Both the position numbers and the translations under genes were made by a program. A stretch of 64,000 nt of DNA from Kitagawia praeruptora (Eukaryota > Streptophyta > Magnoliopsida > Apiales > Apiaceae). Of this stretch, positions 1 to 9,018 are shown one piece after another (position 1 is the first letter of the stretch; each line of letters begins with the position of its first letter). The stretch spans positions 156,079,501 through 156,143,500 of the forward strand of contig CM075354.1 in assembly GCA_037693485.1 (NCBI GenBank), written 5' to 3'. Under the pieces are notes generated by a model. It was given only the letters and a program-made list of their open reading frames with translations, had not been told where the DNA came from and did not search any database.

Positions 1-350
1 ATCGGTATTATAAATTTTTGAATAAATTTTTAAATTTTGAGAATTTTGAATTAATTTTTTTCGAATTTAAATTTTTGAATAAATTTTTAAATTTTTTCGA
101 AATTTCGAAATTTTTGAATATTTTCGAAATTTTTGGATTTTTTGGAATTTTTTCGAAATTTTTGAATTTTTTAATTTTTTTCGAAAGTTTGAATATAAAA
201 TTTTTGAATATGAAATTTTATAAATAGAGTTAAGTTTTTGAATAAATTTTTAAATTCGAAATTTTTGAATAAATTAATAAATTTTGAGAATTTAAATTAA
301 TAAATTTTAAAAATTTATTCAAAAAATTAAGTTCGAAAAAATTTAATTCA
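1..350. repeat. AT-rich low-complexity tract
   Basis: Imperfect short repeats built from the words TTTGAATAAATTTTT and TTCGAAATTTTTG fill this stretch. A 69-residue reading frame at 18-227 is only Phe/Asn/Leu-rich translation of the repeat and is not a gene. The tract reaches the window edge, so its real start is unknown. Confidence 0.7.
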
Positions 351-923
351 AAATTCTCAGTGACCTAACTGAAAATTAGCACATAGTTCAATGACCTAAC
401 CGCAAATGTGTTGTCTTTTAACGGAAACCGTTAAAAGTCAACATAATTTAACGGACGTGCAAATTAGTTCTGACTTAATGATTCGATTGATAAATATGTG
501 TAACTTAGTTATGCGATTGCAAATTTTTTTAACTTGGTGACCCACTTGCAAATTTTAGGTCAACACAGTGATGTATTAGCTATTTTACCGGATAGATAAA
601 CAATGACAGTGAATCGTACGACGCCGTTTTTGTATTAACAGATTTACCTGCTACGAAATGGGGTCTTTTTTAAAAAAATATTTTTTAGTTGTAAACTTAT
701 TAAATAAAAGTATTATTTTACAAAATAAATATTTTTTCGATTTAATAAATAAATAAAATTATAGTGAACATGTTTTGAGTTATGTAGTTTGTGTCGTGTA
801 ATAATTAATTGACATTTTAGTGGTGGTTCACGAAAATCCTAAACCACACTTGGGCTTGGCAAAAAAAAAAAAAGCACTTCTAAACCACTGAAGAAAAGAA
901 AGATAACTGGACTATAAAATCTA
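351..923. other. Intergenic, no gene seen
   Basis: No coding frame is visible. The part at 358-560 has the phrase-like repetition (GTGACCTAAC, TAACGGAAACCGTTAAAAG) often seen in dispersed plant repeats, including a short inverted repeat TTAACGG/CCGTTAA near 418-437. The rest is AT-rich and featureless. Confidence 0.5.
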
Positions 924-1070
924 TCTATTACTATATATAATAGGACAACACAAGGGCAAAATTTGCCATTTTAATGGGTGTGAAATTACAATTTTACTCT
1001 TATTTTTTTTTAAATTACAAAAATGCCATCCTTTAATAATTATGTAAAAACTAATGAAATTATGCTTATG

Positions 1071-1136
1071 TTGAGATTCGAACCACTAACCTATTCACTC
1101 TCAAACTCATGCATTAACCAATTGTGCTATGATTGG
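1071..1136 (-). repeat. tRNA-like segment, copy 1
   Basis: On the minus strand this reads like a tRNA: box A-like TAGCACAATTGG (1118-1129) and box B GGTTCGAATCT (1074-1084), about 34 bases apart. No proper acceptor stem or anticodon loop could be drawn with confidence, so it is a tRNA-derived relic (possibly SINE-derived), not a working tRNA gene. Confidence 0.5.
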
Positions 1137-1220
1137 TTTTGAGCTTTGTTTAAAAATCCTATAACATAAACCACATGCCATCCTTTAATAATTATGTAAA
1201 AACTAAAAAAATTATGCTTT

Positions 1221-1290
1221 TGTTGGGATTCAAACCACTAACCTATTCAATCTCAAACTCATGCCTTAACCAATTGTGCTACGAATAATT
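1221..1290 (-). repeat. tRNA-like segment, copy 2
   Basis: Second copy of the same antisense tRNA-like segment, carried by the tandem duplication. Box A-like TAGCACAATTGG is kept. The box B position reads GGTTTGAATCC, one base from the usual GGTTCGAATCC. Confidence 0.5.
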
Positions 1291-1890
1291 TTGAGCTTTG
1301 TTTAAAAATCATATAACATAAACCACCTCTCTTCTCTTTTTATCTCATCCTTTTTTTAGTAAATGAGTTGTTCATATTAATTCTAAAATATTGGATAGAT
1401 AAAATTATAAAAAATATTTTAATCGACTGAGAATACTCTATAATTCTCTTTTATCATTTTAAATAATTGATATAGAAAAAAACTAGATTATACATAATGT
1501 AACCGAGTCCAAAAAGAAAAAAGATTTATTTACATACGTTCCATCATACATAATTAATAATTGCATCACATAACTTTTACGTATATAAAATTTTAAATAT
1601 GTGACTCATATTAGAGAGTTTTGGTCGACCAACTATTCTTTCAACGATTTAAATATATGATTGGTCTAAATACATAAATATTTAAATATATACAAAAAAT
1701 AATTGAAATTATGTTGTAAAAAAAAGGTGAAAACTCTAAAAATATGATCTATGTTATATATAAAAAATAATATAATTAACAATCACATTAAATTAAAGTT
1801 GTGAAGTTACTATTTTATCCCTATAGTTTTAAAAATTACAAAAATGTCATCCTTTAATAATTATGTAAAAATAGTGAAATTAAGTTAGTG

Positions 1891-1955
1891 TTGGGAATTG
1901 AAGCACTGACCTTCTCTCATCAAACTTATGACATAACCAACTATGCTACACTTAG
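1891..1955 (-). repeat. tRNA-like segment, copy 3 (diverged)
   Basis: A more decayed copy with box A-like TAGCATAGTTGG and a weak box B (GCTTCAATTCC). Flanking words match copies 1 and 2 (CATCCTTTAATAATTATGTA upstream, TAAACCACA downstream), so it descends from the same unit. Confidence 0.4.
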
Positions 1956-3369
1956 TTTTGAGTTTTGTTTAAAAATCCTATAAGATAAACCACATTTTCT
2001 CTTCGTGTCACATCCTTTTCTATTTTTTATTTTTGAGTAAATGAAATGTTGGTTTATATTATTTCTAGAAAACTGGATGATATAAACTTATAAAAAAAAT
2101 ATTCTAATCGATTGAGCATACTTGACAATTCTCTTTTGTCATTCTAAATGATTGATGTAAACAAATAAAATTTTAGATTATATATAAATGTAACCGAGTA
2201 AAAAAAAGGGGATTTATTTACATTCAATTCCATGTCGATATTAAATTATTTAAAAAAAGATTTGGTTTTAAGAAATATGTAAATTTTAGTTATCAAATCG
2301 TACATAATGAATAATTGCATCAAATAACTTTTAGATACATAAAATTTTAAAAATCTGAGTTATATTAGACGATTTTTGTCGACCAACTATTTAGGCTTTC
2401 AACGATTAAATGTATGATTGGTCTAAAAACATAAGAATTTAAACATATAAGAAAAATAATTGAAATTTTGTTAAAAAGATGAGAACTCTAAAAATATGAT
2501 AACTCGACTATAAAGTATAAAATATGATACATATGAATTTTTATATAATATAGTAAATTGATCAATATAATATATAATGGTTAAATTATAACATATACTT
2601 AGATTATTATACAATGAAATCAAGAAATTAATTTTAGATTTCATATAGATGCACGGGTCATTAAAGTCGTCTAATCATATTTTACATCGATTAAAAAATT
2701 TGGAAAAATTTAAAGTTGAGTTTAAAAAAATTATTTGAAATTATAATATAAAACATGTTTCAATTCACCCAATTTTTAATTCAACTTCGGAATTGTATAA
2801 TAAACATTAGACTAAAACTAAATATTTGAGTTTATAATGTATAAATATATATGTTACAAAAAATTGATTGAGAGAACCACAATGATGACTTTTACTCAAT
2901 ATTAAGAAATTTTATAATATGTCTTAAGGTATAGTCTTACATATACGATCAATTATTTACAACAAAATCAAATGAGTTAATAGACGCCTATGTTATACAC
3001 GGACAATTTTACTAAAATCATTATTTATGTTATAACCAAATGTTCAATTTAAAAAAGTTCATTTCACGTCACTGAAAACTAAATTAATAATTTAACAATT
3101 ATAAGTATTCATGCGAATATTATCGTATTGATATTTATCCAAAATCTAAGAAATCTAATGAAATTTTAAAATACATGGTTCAAGAAATTGGTATGCAATA
3201 TTACCAGGTAATTATAAACATATGAGATAAAATCGAAATTTTAGATTTTATCATATTTTTAATTACAAAATTATCTCAATATATGTATACATTTTCAGAC
3301 GAGAATTTATTTTAGTGCCCGTGCCTTGCACGGGCTTTTACGCTAGTAGACAACTAAAGTAATGACTTA

Positions 3370-3603
3370 CTCCCTCCGTCCCATTGAATAATTTACATTT
3401 GTAGATCAGTTTTCGACACGGATTTTAAGGTGCATTTTAAGAATAGTTCTATAACTTATTTTTTATATTTTTTTTTAATAAAAATAGAACAATCTTATTT
3501 TTATACAAAAAAGAAAATATCAAAAATAAGTTATAGAACTATCCTTAAAATGCGTGTCAGATACGCACTTTTTTATGTAAAGAAATGGATGGGACAGAGG
3601 GAG
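3370..3603. mobile_element. Stowaway-type MITE, 234 bp
   Basis: Terminal inverted repeats begin CTCCCTCCGTCCC on the left and end GGGACAGAGGGAG on the right, flanked by TA on both sides (3368-3369 and 3604-3605), as expected for Stowaway (Tc1/mariner) MITEs. The inside is largely a long inverted repeat: CATTTTAAG...ATAACTTATT near 3433-3460 pairs with AATAAGTTAT...CTTAAAATG near 3525-3552. A short reading frame across it is a by-product of the palindrome. Confidence 0.88.
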
Positions 3604-3644
3604 TATATAATAGGCTAATTTCTATATATAATTATATATATTAA

Positions 3645-3806
3645 TTTTGATTTGGTTCGGGTTTTCGGTTTGGTTGGAACGTATAACCGAAACTGATAGG
3701 AGTATAATTTTTTCGATTTTGGTTTCGACTCATTTTTATACGATTTTGTTTTTAGGTGGTTTCAGTTTTGAATTCAGATTTATTCGATTTTTTACTCGGC
3801 CCTAGC
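3645..3806. repeat. Degenerate hAT-like terminal remnant
   Basis: The run of GGTTCGGGTTTTCGGTTTGG, TTCGATTTTGGTTTCG and the end CGGCCCTA resembles the subterminal repeats and CCCTA end of plant hAT elements. No partner end or target duplication was found, so this is a weak call. Confidence 0.3.
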
Positions 3807-4029
3807 TATATGCAGAGCTTGTTTCGTGTAATGATCAATTGACATCTAAATACTTGTGAACATCAACTGGACTATGATTCAGTAAGCAACTAAAGCAAGG
3901 ATGTGAATGATCAAATCTTTGATAAAATAAAAATTCAGATAATAAGTTCATATGTGGTACTATTTGGGAACATATTTTAATATCTTGGTTAGTTCCAAGC
4001 ATCTTCGATTCATCCAGAAACCCGGGAAA

Positions 4030-4447
4030 AAAATTTCAAGAAGATTGTGGGTTGCCTGATGTTGGGGAAAAAAAGGGGCAATGACCAGGAACTCAAGAGG
4101 TGAGATTCTGGATTTGGGGAAACAAAGTGGAAAGTTGAGGAAGCTGCTATTAGCTCCTTTATGGGAGTCTCAAGTCTGACAACATGCACAGGTTTCTCAA
4201 ACCACGTTGCACTTGCAGTCTTCTGCAGAATCTGATTAAAAATTAATTCGAAAAATTAATTCGAGATAATATAAATGTTACGATGACATACATTAATTTA
4301 AAAACAAATCGCAACTACATTTGTTGCTTGTAAGTTTATGAACGAATACTAATAACAAACAGTTTTTTTTCTAAACTTTTGTAGCATGATGTAATATTTA
4401 GGAGGCCTGCTGCATTGAGGATATAGAACTTGGTCATTGCTGCAATT
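4030..4447 (-). other. 3' flank of F-box gene A, cut off by the copia insertion
   Basis: This stretch resembles 13786-14447, the 3' flank of F-box gene B: both carry GGGGAAACA, GAGGAAGCT, TATTAG(C/T)TCCTT, CACAGGTTTCT and TTCTGCAGAATCTGAT in the same order. It is therefore the downstream flank of gene A, separated from it by the 5.7-kb copia element. The base just before the element includes the target duplication CAATT (4443-4447). Confidence 0.7.
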
Positions 4448-5543
4448 TGTTATTCCCATGATTTTAGGATGATGAATATTGAACTATCTTTGAATTAAAT
4501 ATTGGAGATTCTATTCCACATGCTTACCTTAATATATGTTAGTTCCCATACTTGTTGGGTGGAACATGCTTATACTTATAATATGTGAACTTCCATACAC
4601 CACTGAATAATGTCTCCACTATGTATTGTTTCCACTAAATGGAATATTGCAGTCAAAGATTGTATAGAATATCTATACCCATCATCTTGACATATTCTCT
4701 GACTATACACTATCTCGATTAATGCTTTAATATGGTAAAAGACAAAGATTGTATATTCTCTGTCAATCCATTATCTCGGTTTAATGCTTTCACATGTTAA
4801 TCCACATCATAATGCTCTATCAGTGGCTGCAAGCTTTAACAGACTTATTCCCAGACATCACATCAATCTGAGATGCACTGCACATATAGTAAGTAACGGA
4901 CACATCCTGAAGAATCTGGAGCACAACGGCTATGTCATCAGGAGTCTCTATATATTTGGTTTGAATCTACTTCAAGGACATGCAGGAAATACACAACGAG
5001 AATCAAGCAATCAACTCTCTGCAATACAAGTCCTTCTATACACAGTCATATATTCATATCTATTTTGTATAGAAGCTATATTCAACTTATCACACAATTT
5101 GTCTAATTTGATATTACTTGAGCCGGGTTGTGGCAACTAGTTCAGATTGCAAGTTGTAAGCCAAGGTAGCCAGTGGGCTAAGTAGCAGAGTTGCTAGGTG
5201 ACAAGTGTGTCTAAGGGAAGAGTTCTTCCAGGGGCTTCAATCTTGTAATCGGAATTTCTGTAAGCTTTATATTATTGTGATAATAATATAATCTCTGTGC
5301 TAGTTGGCATAGGGACTTGGATGTAGGCCATAGACGAGGTTAGGGGCCGAACCAAGTGAAAAACTGCTGGTGTTCTTGTTAATTATTCTGTTATTTAATT
5401 TCTGCAATTTATATTCTGTTAGACAAAAGAGACAGTCTCATTCACAAAAGAGACAGTCTCATTTGCAAAAGAGACAGTCTCATTCTCAATTGAGACAGTC
5501 TCATTTACTAAACAGTCCAACATATTGTGCTATTTAAATTACA
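4448..5543 (+). repeat. 5' LTR of copia element 1
   Basis: Starts TGTTATTCCC and ends TTTAAATTACA; matches 9019-10114 with a constant offset of 4,571. It holds a 118-residue open frame at 4784-5140 that has no recognisable domain and is repeated in the other LTR, and a four-copy 21-bp repeat near its 3' end. Confidence 0.95.
5429..5502. repeat. Four 21-bp-spaced palindromes in the 5' LTR
   Basis: The 11-bp palindrome GAGACAGTCTC occurs at 5429, 5450, 5471 and 5492, exactly 21 bases apart, joined by ATT(C/T)(A/G)CAAAA-type spacers. The same array is at 10000, 10021, 10042 and 10063 in the 3' LTR. Spacing of two helical turns places the sites on one face of the DNA. Confidence 0.92.
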
Positions 5544-5545
5544 TT

Positions 5546-5558
5546 TGGTATCAGAGCA
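5546..5558 (+). other. Primer binding site (initiator tRNA-Met type)
   Basis: TGGTATCAGAGCA follows the 5' LTR after two bases and matches the complement of the 3' end of initiator tRNA-Met, the usual primer of plant copia elements. It fixes the plus orientation of the element. Confidence 0.9.
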
Positions 5559-5600
5559 GGTGCAGTTAACCTTTGTTTAAGTGTTTATTTTGCAAGATCC

Positions 5601-7331
5601 ATGGCACAATCAGGTTGGAACGATCGACGATCAATCAATGCTCCACCACTCTTACTTGGAACAGAAAACTACAATGACTGGAAGTTCCTAATGAAGATAT
5701 TTCTCCAGAGGGACACCTACGAATGGGATGCAGTTGAGAATGGTATCACCATTCCTATGAAGGATGGCAAGCCCAAACCAGTAAAGGACCTTACTGCTGA
5801 TGAAGTCAACGCTCTTAATTATAACGCTCGAGCTATGAATTCTCTACTCAATGGTCTTTGTCCTACTGAACTACGGAAAGTATCTTCATGTACTTCGGCA
5901 AAACAAGTCTGGGATACTATTGTAGTAAGTCACGAAGGCACCTCAAAAGTTCGGGAAATCAAGCTTGACCTTCTGATGAGTAATTACGAAGGATTTAAAT
6001 TGGAAAAAGATGAAAGCATAAAAGAAGCACAAGGACGGTTTCTTACACTCATGAATTCTATCTCTCTTCTGGAAAGGCATATCCCTCAAGCAGAAATCAA
6101 CAGAAAAATTCTCAGATCACTGCCCAAGAGGTTTGCTCCTAAGGTGACAACTCTTCAGGACTCTTCCTTGATCTCAAATATGGAGACTCTTACTCTCTTC
6201 AGTGAACTAGAGGAGTTTGAGAATCAACTTCGAAGATATGATGAGGAAGAAACTGCTCCCAGGAAAAAGACGTTAGCTCTTCATGCAGATTCTGATTCGG
6301 ACGAAGAAATTGCTCTCCTAACGAAAAAGTTTCAGAAGTTTTTAGCCAAGAAGAAAGCGGCTAGTCGACCTACTCAACAACCTTATGGTTTCAAAAAGGA
6401 ATCTCGAAACAACTCTAATGATGAAGTCTGTTTCGAGCGCGGCAAGAAAGGCCACATCAAAAGAAACTGTTATCAACTTAAGGCTAAAATGAAAACTTCT
6501 GGATCAAGAGATCAAGACAATGAGAAGAAAAAAAGTAAAGCATTCCTCACATGGAGTGATGATGAATCTGACATTGAAATTGACTCGGATGATGAAATCG
6601 CTCAAATGTGTTTTGCTGGAATCGAAGAAAAATCCAGTGAAGATGAAGAGGTATATTCTACTTCTTTAAAATCATGTGCTTCTAAAGACTTACTAATTTT
6701 GCAGGCACAAATTAAAAAGCTGCGTGACAAAAATGCTTACTTGAAACAAGCTCTTCATGAAGTGCTAAGTGAAACAGATGACTCTTCGAAAGAAGAATCT
6801 ATTAGTAAGGAAATCTCTAAAAAATTAGATGAGCTCTCTGAAGAAAATGCTCATTTGAAAAATGAGATTAAAATGAAAGATACAAACTTAGTCACACAGA
6901 GACAGGATGCAGAACAGAATCACTCTGAGTTACAGGAAAAGGTTGATCTTTTAAAGAAAGATCTAGCGAAATTTGTTCATGGTGAAGGAACTTTAGACAT
7001 AATATTGGCAAGTCAAAAATCCTCTTTAGGTAAAGGAGGACTAGGCTTCAACTCAGCCAAGAAAAATGTGTTTCACAAGTCGAAAAAGAGGACTACAATG
7101 AAGTACAGAATGCCCTTCGAGAAATGCACAGACTGTGGAAAAAGGGGGCATGTTTCAGCAAAATCAAAATTCTGTGGCACTCAGGGCCAAACTTCTAAAT
7201 CACATAATTCGTATATGCATGCCTGTGTTAACATTGTTCAATTATGGATTAAGAAATCTGAAAGACATTTGTATAAGATTGTAGACACTAACAAAGTAGG
7301 ACCCAACTTCATGTGGGTACCTAAGTCATAA
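5601..7331 (+). CDS. Gag polyprotein of copia element 1
   Basis: 576 residues beginning at the first ATG after the primer site. The first 200 residues form a UBN2/copia Gag capsid domain (motifs YNDWKFLMKIFLQ and SAKQVWDTIVVSHEGT). A zinc knuckle follows at 277-290 (CFERGKKGHIKRNC), but its second cysteine is Arg280, which should weaken zinc binding. Residues from about 370 to 460 are predicted coiled coil (Glu/Lys/Leu-rich heptads). A second knuckle-like motif, CTDCGKRGHVSAK, lies near residue 509. The frame ends MWVPKS, a common border in these polyproteins. The next ORF is in the +1 frame four bases on, so Gag-Pol would need frameshifting or separate expression. No internal stop is present. 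Confidence 0.85.
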   Translation: MAQSGWNDRRSINAPPLLLGTENYNDWKFLMKIFLQRDTYEWDAVENGITIPMKDGKPKPVKDLTADEVNALNYNARAMNSLLNGLCPTELRKVSSCTSAKQVWDTIVVSHEGTSKVREIKLDLLMSNYEGFKLEKDESIKEAQGRFLTLMNSISLLERHIPQAEINRKILRSLPKRFAPKVTTLQDSSLISNMETLTLFSELEEFENQLRRYDEEETAPRKKTLALHADSDSDEEIALLTKKFQKFLAKKKAASRPTQQPYGFKKESRNNSNDEVCFERGKKGHIKRNCYQLKAKMKTSGSRDQDNEKKKSKAFLTWSDDESDIEIDSDDEIAQMCFAGIEEKSSEDEEVYSTSLKSCASKDLLILQAQIKKLRDKNAYLKQALHEVLSETDDSSKEESISKEISKKLDELSEENAHLKNEIKMKDTNLVTQRQDAEQNHSELQEKVDLLKKDLAKFVHGEGTLDIILASQKSSLGKGGLGFNSAKKNVFHKSKKRTTMKYRMPFEKCTDCGKRGHVSAKSKFCGTQGQTSKSHNSYMHACVNIVQLWIKKSERHLYKIVDTNKVGPNFMWVPKS

Positions 7332-7335
7332 ACTC

Positions 7336-8862
7336 ATGTATTTCTTGCAGGTCTGCTTAAAAGTCCACATTCCAAGGAATAAGTGGATCATAGACAGTGG
7401 TTGCTCTCGTCATATGACAGGAGATAAATCAAAATTTCTGTCTCTCGTAGCTACAGATGGAGGATTGGTTACTTTGGGAAACTCTAATACTGTGAAAATT
7501 GTAGGTAAAGGCATGATAGGTAATGAAAATTTCTCTATCGATAATGTAAGGTTAGTTGATGGTTTAAAATATAATCTTATCAGTGTTAGTCAATTAACAG
7601 ATGCAGGTCATCGTGTTAACTTCGATAAAGAACTGTGTTTTATTCATACTGACTCTAACAGGGCTCCTTTAGTAGCCAAACGAAAAGGAAATATTTTTGT
7701 GTTAGATTTTGATGATCAACAGGAGGAAATTTGCCTAGCCTCGATCCAAGAACAACAGTCTCTATGGCACCGAAGACTGGGACATGTTCATATGGATCTC
7801 TTAAAGAAAATCTCCTCACAAGGTCTGGTCAGAGGGCTTCCTATGCTTAAATTCAAAAAATCAGAACCATGCTCTGCTTGTCAGTTAGGCAAACAAGTCA
7901 GAACATCATTCAAGGCCAAAAATCAAGTTTCTTCATCTGATCCCTTGCAATTATTACATCTTGATTTATTTGGACCCGAAAGGTACGTTAGCCAAGGAGG
8001 TAAGAAATATGCGTTTGTCATAGTAGATGATTTCTCTAGATTTACTTGGGTGCTATTCTTACGTACTAAAGATGAAGCATTTATAGAGTTTCAAGATTTA
8101 ATTACTAACCTTGAAACTAAGTATTCCAAGAAATTGAGAACCATTAGAAGCGATCATGGTGGAGAATTCGAGAAAGATTTTATCACTTACTGCAAATCAA
8201 GGGGAATTACTCATGAATTTTCTGCGCCTCGTACCCCACAACAGAACGGGGTAGTGGAACGCAAGAATCGAACGCTTCAGGAAACAGCTCGTACATTGCT
8301 TCATGAAAGTAAGTTGCCTCGAAAATTTTGGGCCGAAGCGGTAAACACTTCATGCTATGTGCTTAATAGAGTTCTAATTCGCCCCATTTTACTAAAAACT
8401 CCCTATGAACTGCTTAAGAATAAAACTCCTAACATCAGTTACTTTCGAGTTTTTGGTTCTAAATGTTTTATCTTAGATACTCAACCCAATCGTGGAAAAT
8501 TTGATCCTCGGTCAACTGAAGGTATATTCTTGGGTTATTCCAACACTAGTAAGGCATATCGTGTTTATAATCCTGATAAGGCTAAAGTGGAAGAATCAAT
8601 TAATGTTTCGTTCAATGAGTCTAATATTGATCCAGCTAGCAATGAAGAATTCTCCCAGTCTCAAAAGGAACTGTCTCAGTTGGAAAACGAACTACCTCAT
8701 TCTCCCTCACGACAGGAATCATCACAGCAGGCCAGGGCAAGGCTCCTGTCAACATTCCTGACGATGATTAGCTATCTTTTTATGTTGATGATAGGGGGAG
8801 AATATGTATCTTTGAATATATTTTTTGATCCACCTTTTGAATATTGGTTTTTTAAAACTTGA
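7336..8862 (+). CDS. Protease-integrase part of copia Pol (truncated)
   Basis: Aspartic protease motif DSGCSRHMTGD at 7393 onward; GAG-pre-integrase zinc region (LWHRRLGHVH...CSACQLGK) at about 7765-7895; integrase core with its three acidic residues in HLDLFGP, RSDHGGEF and NGVVERKNR. After the integrase C-terminal region (GYSNTSKAYRVYNPDK) the frame runs into unrelated residues and stops at 8862. Reverse transcriptase and RNase H, which should follow over more than 1.5 kb, are missing. The true pre-deletion frame near 8730-8770 may have been another one, since a neighbouring frame reads smoothly to a TAG at 8768-8770. The start codon given is only the first ATG of the frame; the natural product would be made as part of a Gag-Pol fusion. 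Confidence 0.82.
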   Translation: MYFLQVCLKVHIPRNKWIIDSGCSRHMTGDKSKFLSLVATDGGLVTLGNSNTVKIVGKGMIGNENFSIDNVRLVDGLKYNLISVSQLTDAGHRVNFDKELCFIHTDSNRAPLVAKRKGNIFVLDFDDQQEEICLASIQEQQSLWHRRLGHVHMDLLKKISSQGLVRGLPMLKFKKSEPCSACQLGKQVRTSFKAKNQVSSSDPLQLLHLDLFGPERYVSQGGKKYAFVIVDDFSRFTWVLFLRTKDEAFIEFQDLITNLETKYSKKLRTIRSDHGGEFEKDFITYCKSRGITHEFSAPRTPQQNGVVERKNRTLQETARTLLHESKLPRKFWAEAVNTSCYVLNRVLIRPILLKTPYELLKNKTPNISYFRVFGSKCFILDTQPNRGKFDPRSTEGIFLGYSNTSKAYRVYNPDKAKVEESINVSFNESNIDPASNEEFSQSQKELSQLENELPHSPSRQESSQQARARLLSTFLTMISYLFMLMIGGEYVSLNIFFDPPFEYWFFKT

Positions 8863-9017
8863 AGACTGATTATCTATCTTGATTACAATGCTAATATATG
8901 TCCTTGTTTAAGTCTCAGTATATCTTTTGTCATTATCTCTATAATTGTTTTTGACAGGGGGAGACAACTATAGATTGATATTTATTCAAAGTGTTCATCA
9001 TCATAAAAAGGGGGAGA
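8793..9017 (+). other. Three AGGGGGAGA polypurine motifs before the 3' LTR
   Basis: AGGGGGAGA occurs at 8793-8801, 8956-8964 and 9009-9017. The last lies one base before the 3' LTR and is the working polypurine tract. Repeated polypurine tracts upstream of the 3' LTR are a known feature of Sireviruses. Confidence 0.8.
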
Positions 9018-9018
9018 T

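Larger units (their letters stand above)
1022..1325. repeat. About 152-bp tandem duplication inside the Helitron
   Basis: The segment starting ATGCCATCCTTTAATAATTA at 1022 is repeated from about 1174, with few differences. Each copy contains one tRNA-like segment and ends at a CATAAACCAC word. A third, more diverged copy with the same order lies at about 1846-1993. Confidence 0.75.
924..3346 (+). mobile_element. Helitron, non-autonomous, about 2.4 kb
   Basis: The 5' end reads TCTATTACTATATATAATAG after an A. The 3' end has a perfect 8-bp-stem hairpin (3317-3335, arms GCCCGTGC and GCACGGGC, loop CTT), a short spacer, and terminal CTAG at 3343-3346 followed by T. TC...CTRR ends, a subterminal hairpin and insertion between A and T are the Helitron hallmarks. 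No Rep/helicase frame is present, so it must move in trans. Inside are a tandem duplication and three antisense tRNA-like segments. A second 5' end of similar type lies at 63477. The exact 5' base could be 920 instead of 924, because TCTA occurs twice. Confidence 0.75.

Noticed and set aside
18..227. 69-residue frame
   Set aside because: Translation of low-complexity AT repeat; no codon bias or domain.
1071..1136. Functional tRNA gene
   Set aside because: Box A and box B are present, but I could not fold an acceptor stem or identify an anticodon arm, and the copies decay freely.
4784..5140. 118-residue open frame in the LTR, repeated at 9355-9711
   Set aside because: Identical because the LTRs are identical. 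It has no recognisable domain and lies across U3 sequence, so I treat it as chance.
5429..5502. CRISPR-like short repeat array
   Set aside because: Spacers are nearly identical and the array lies inside both LTRs of a retrotransposon.
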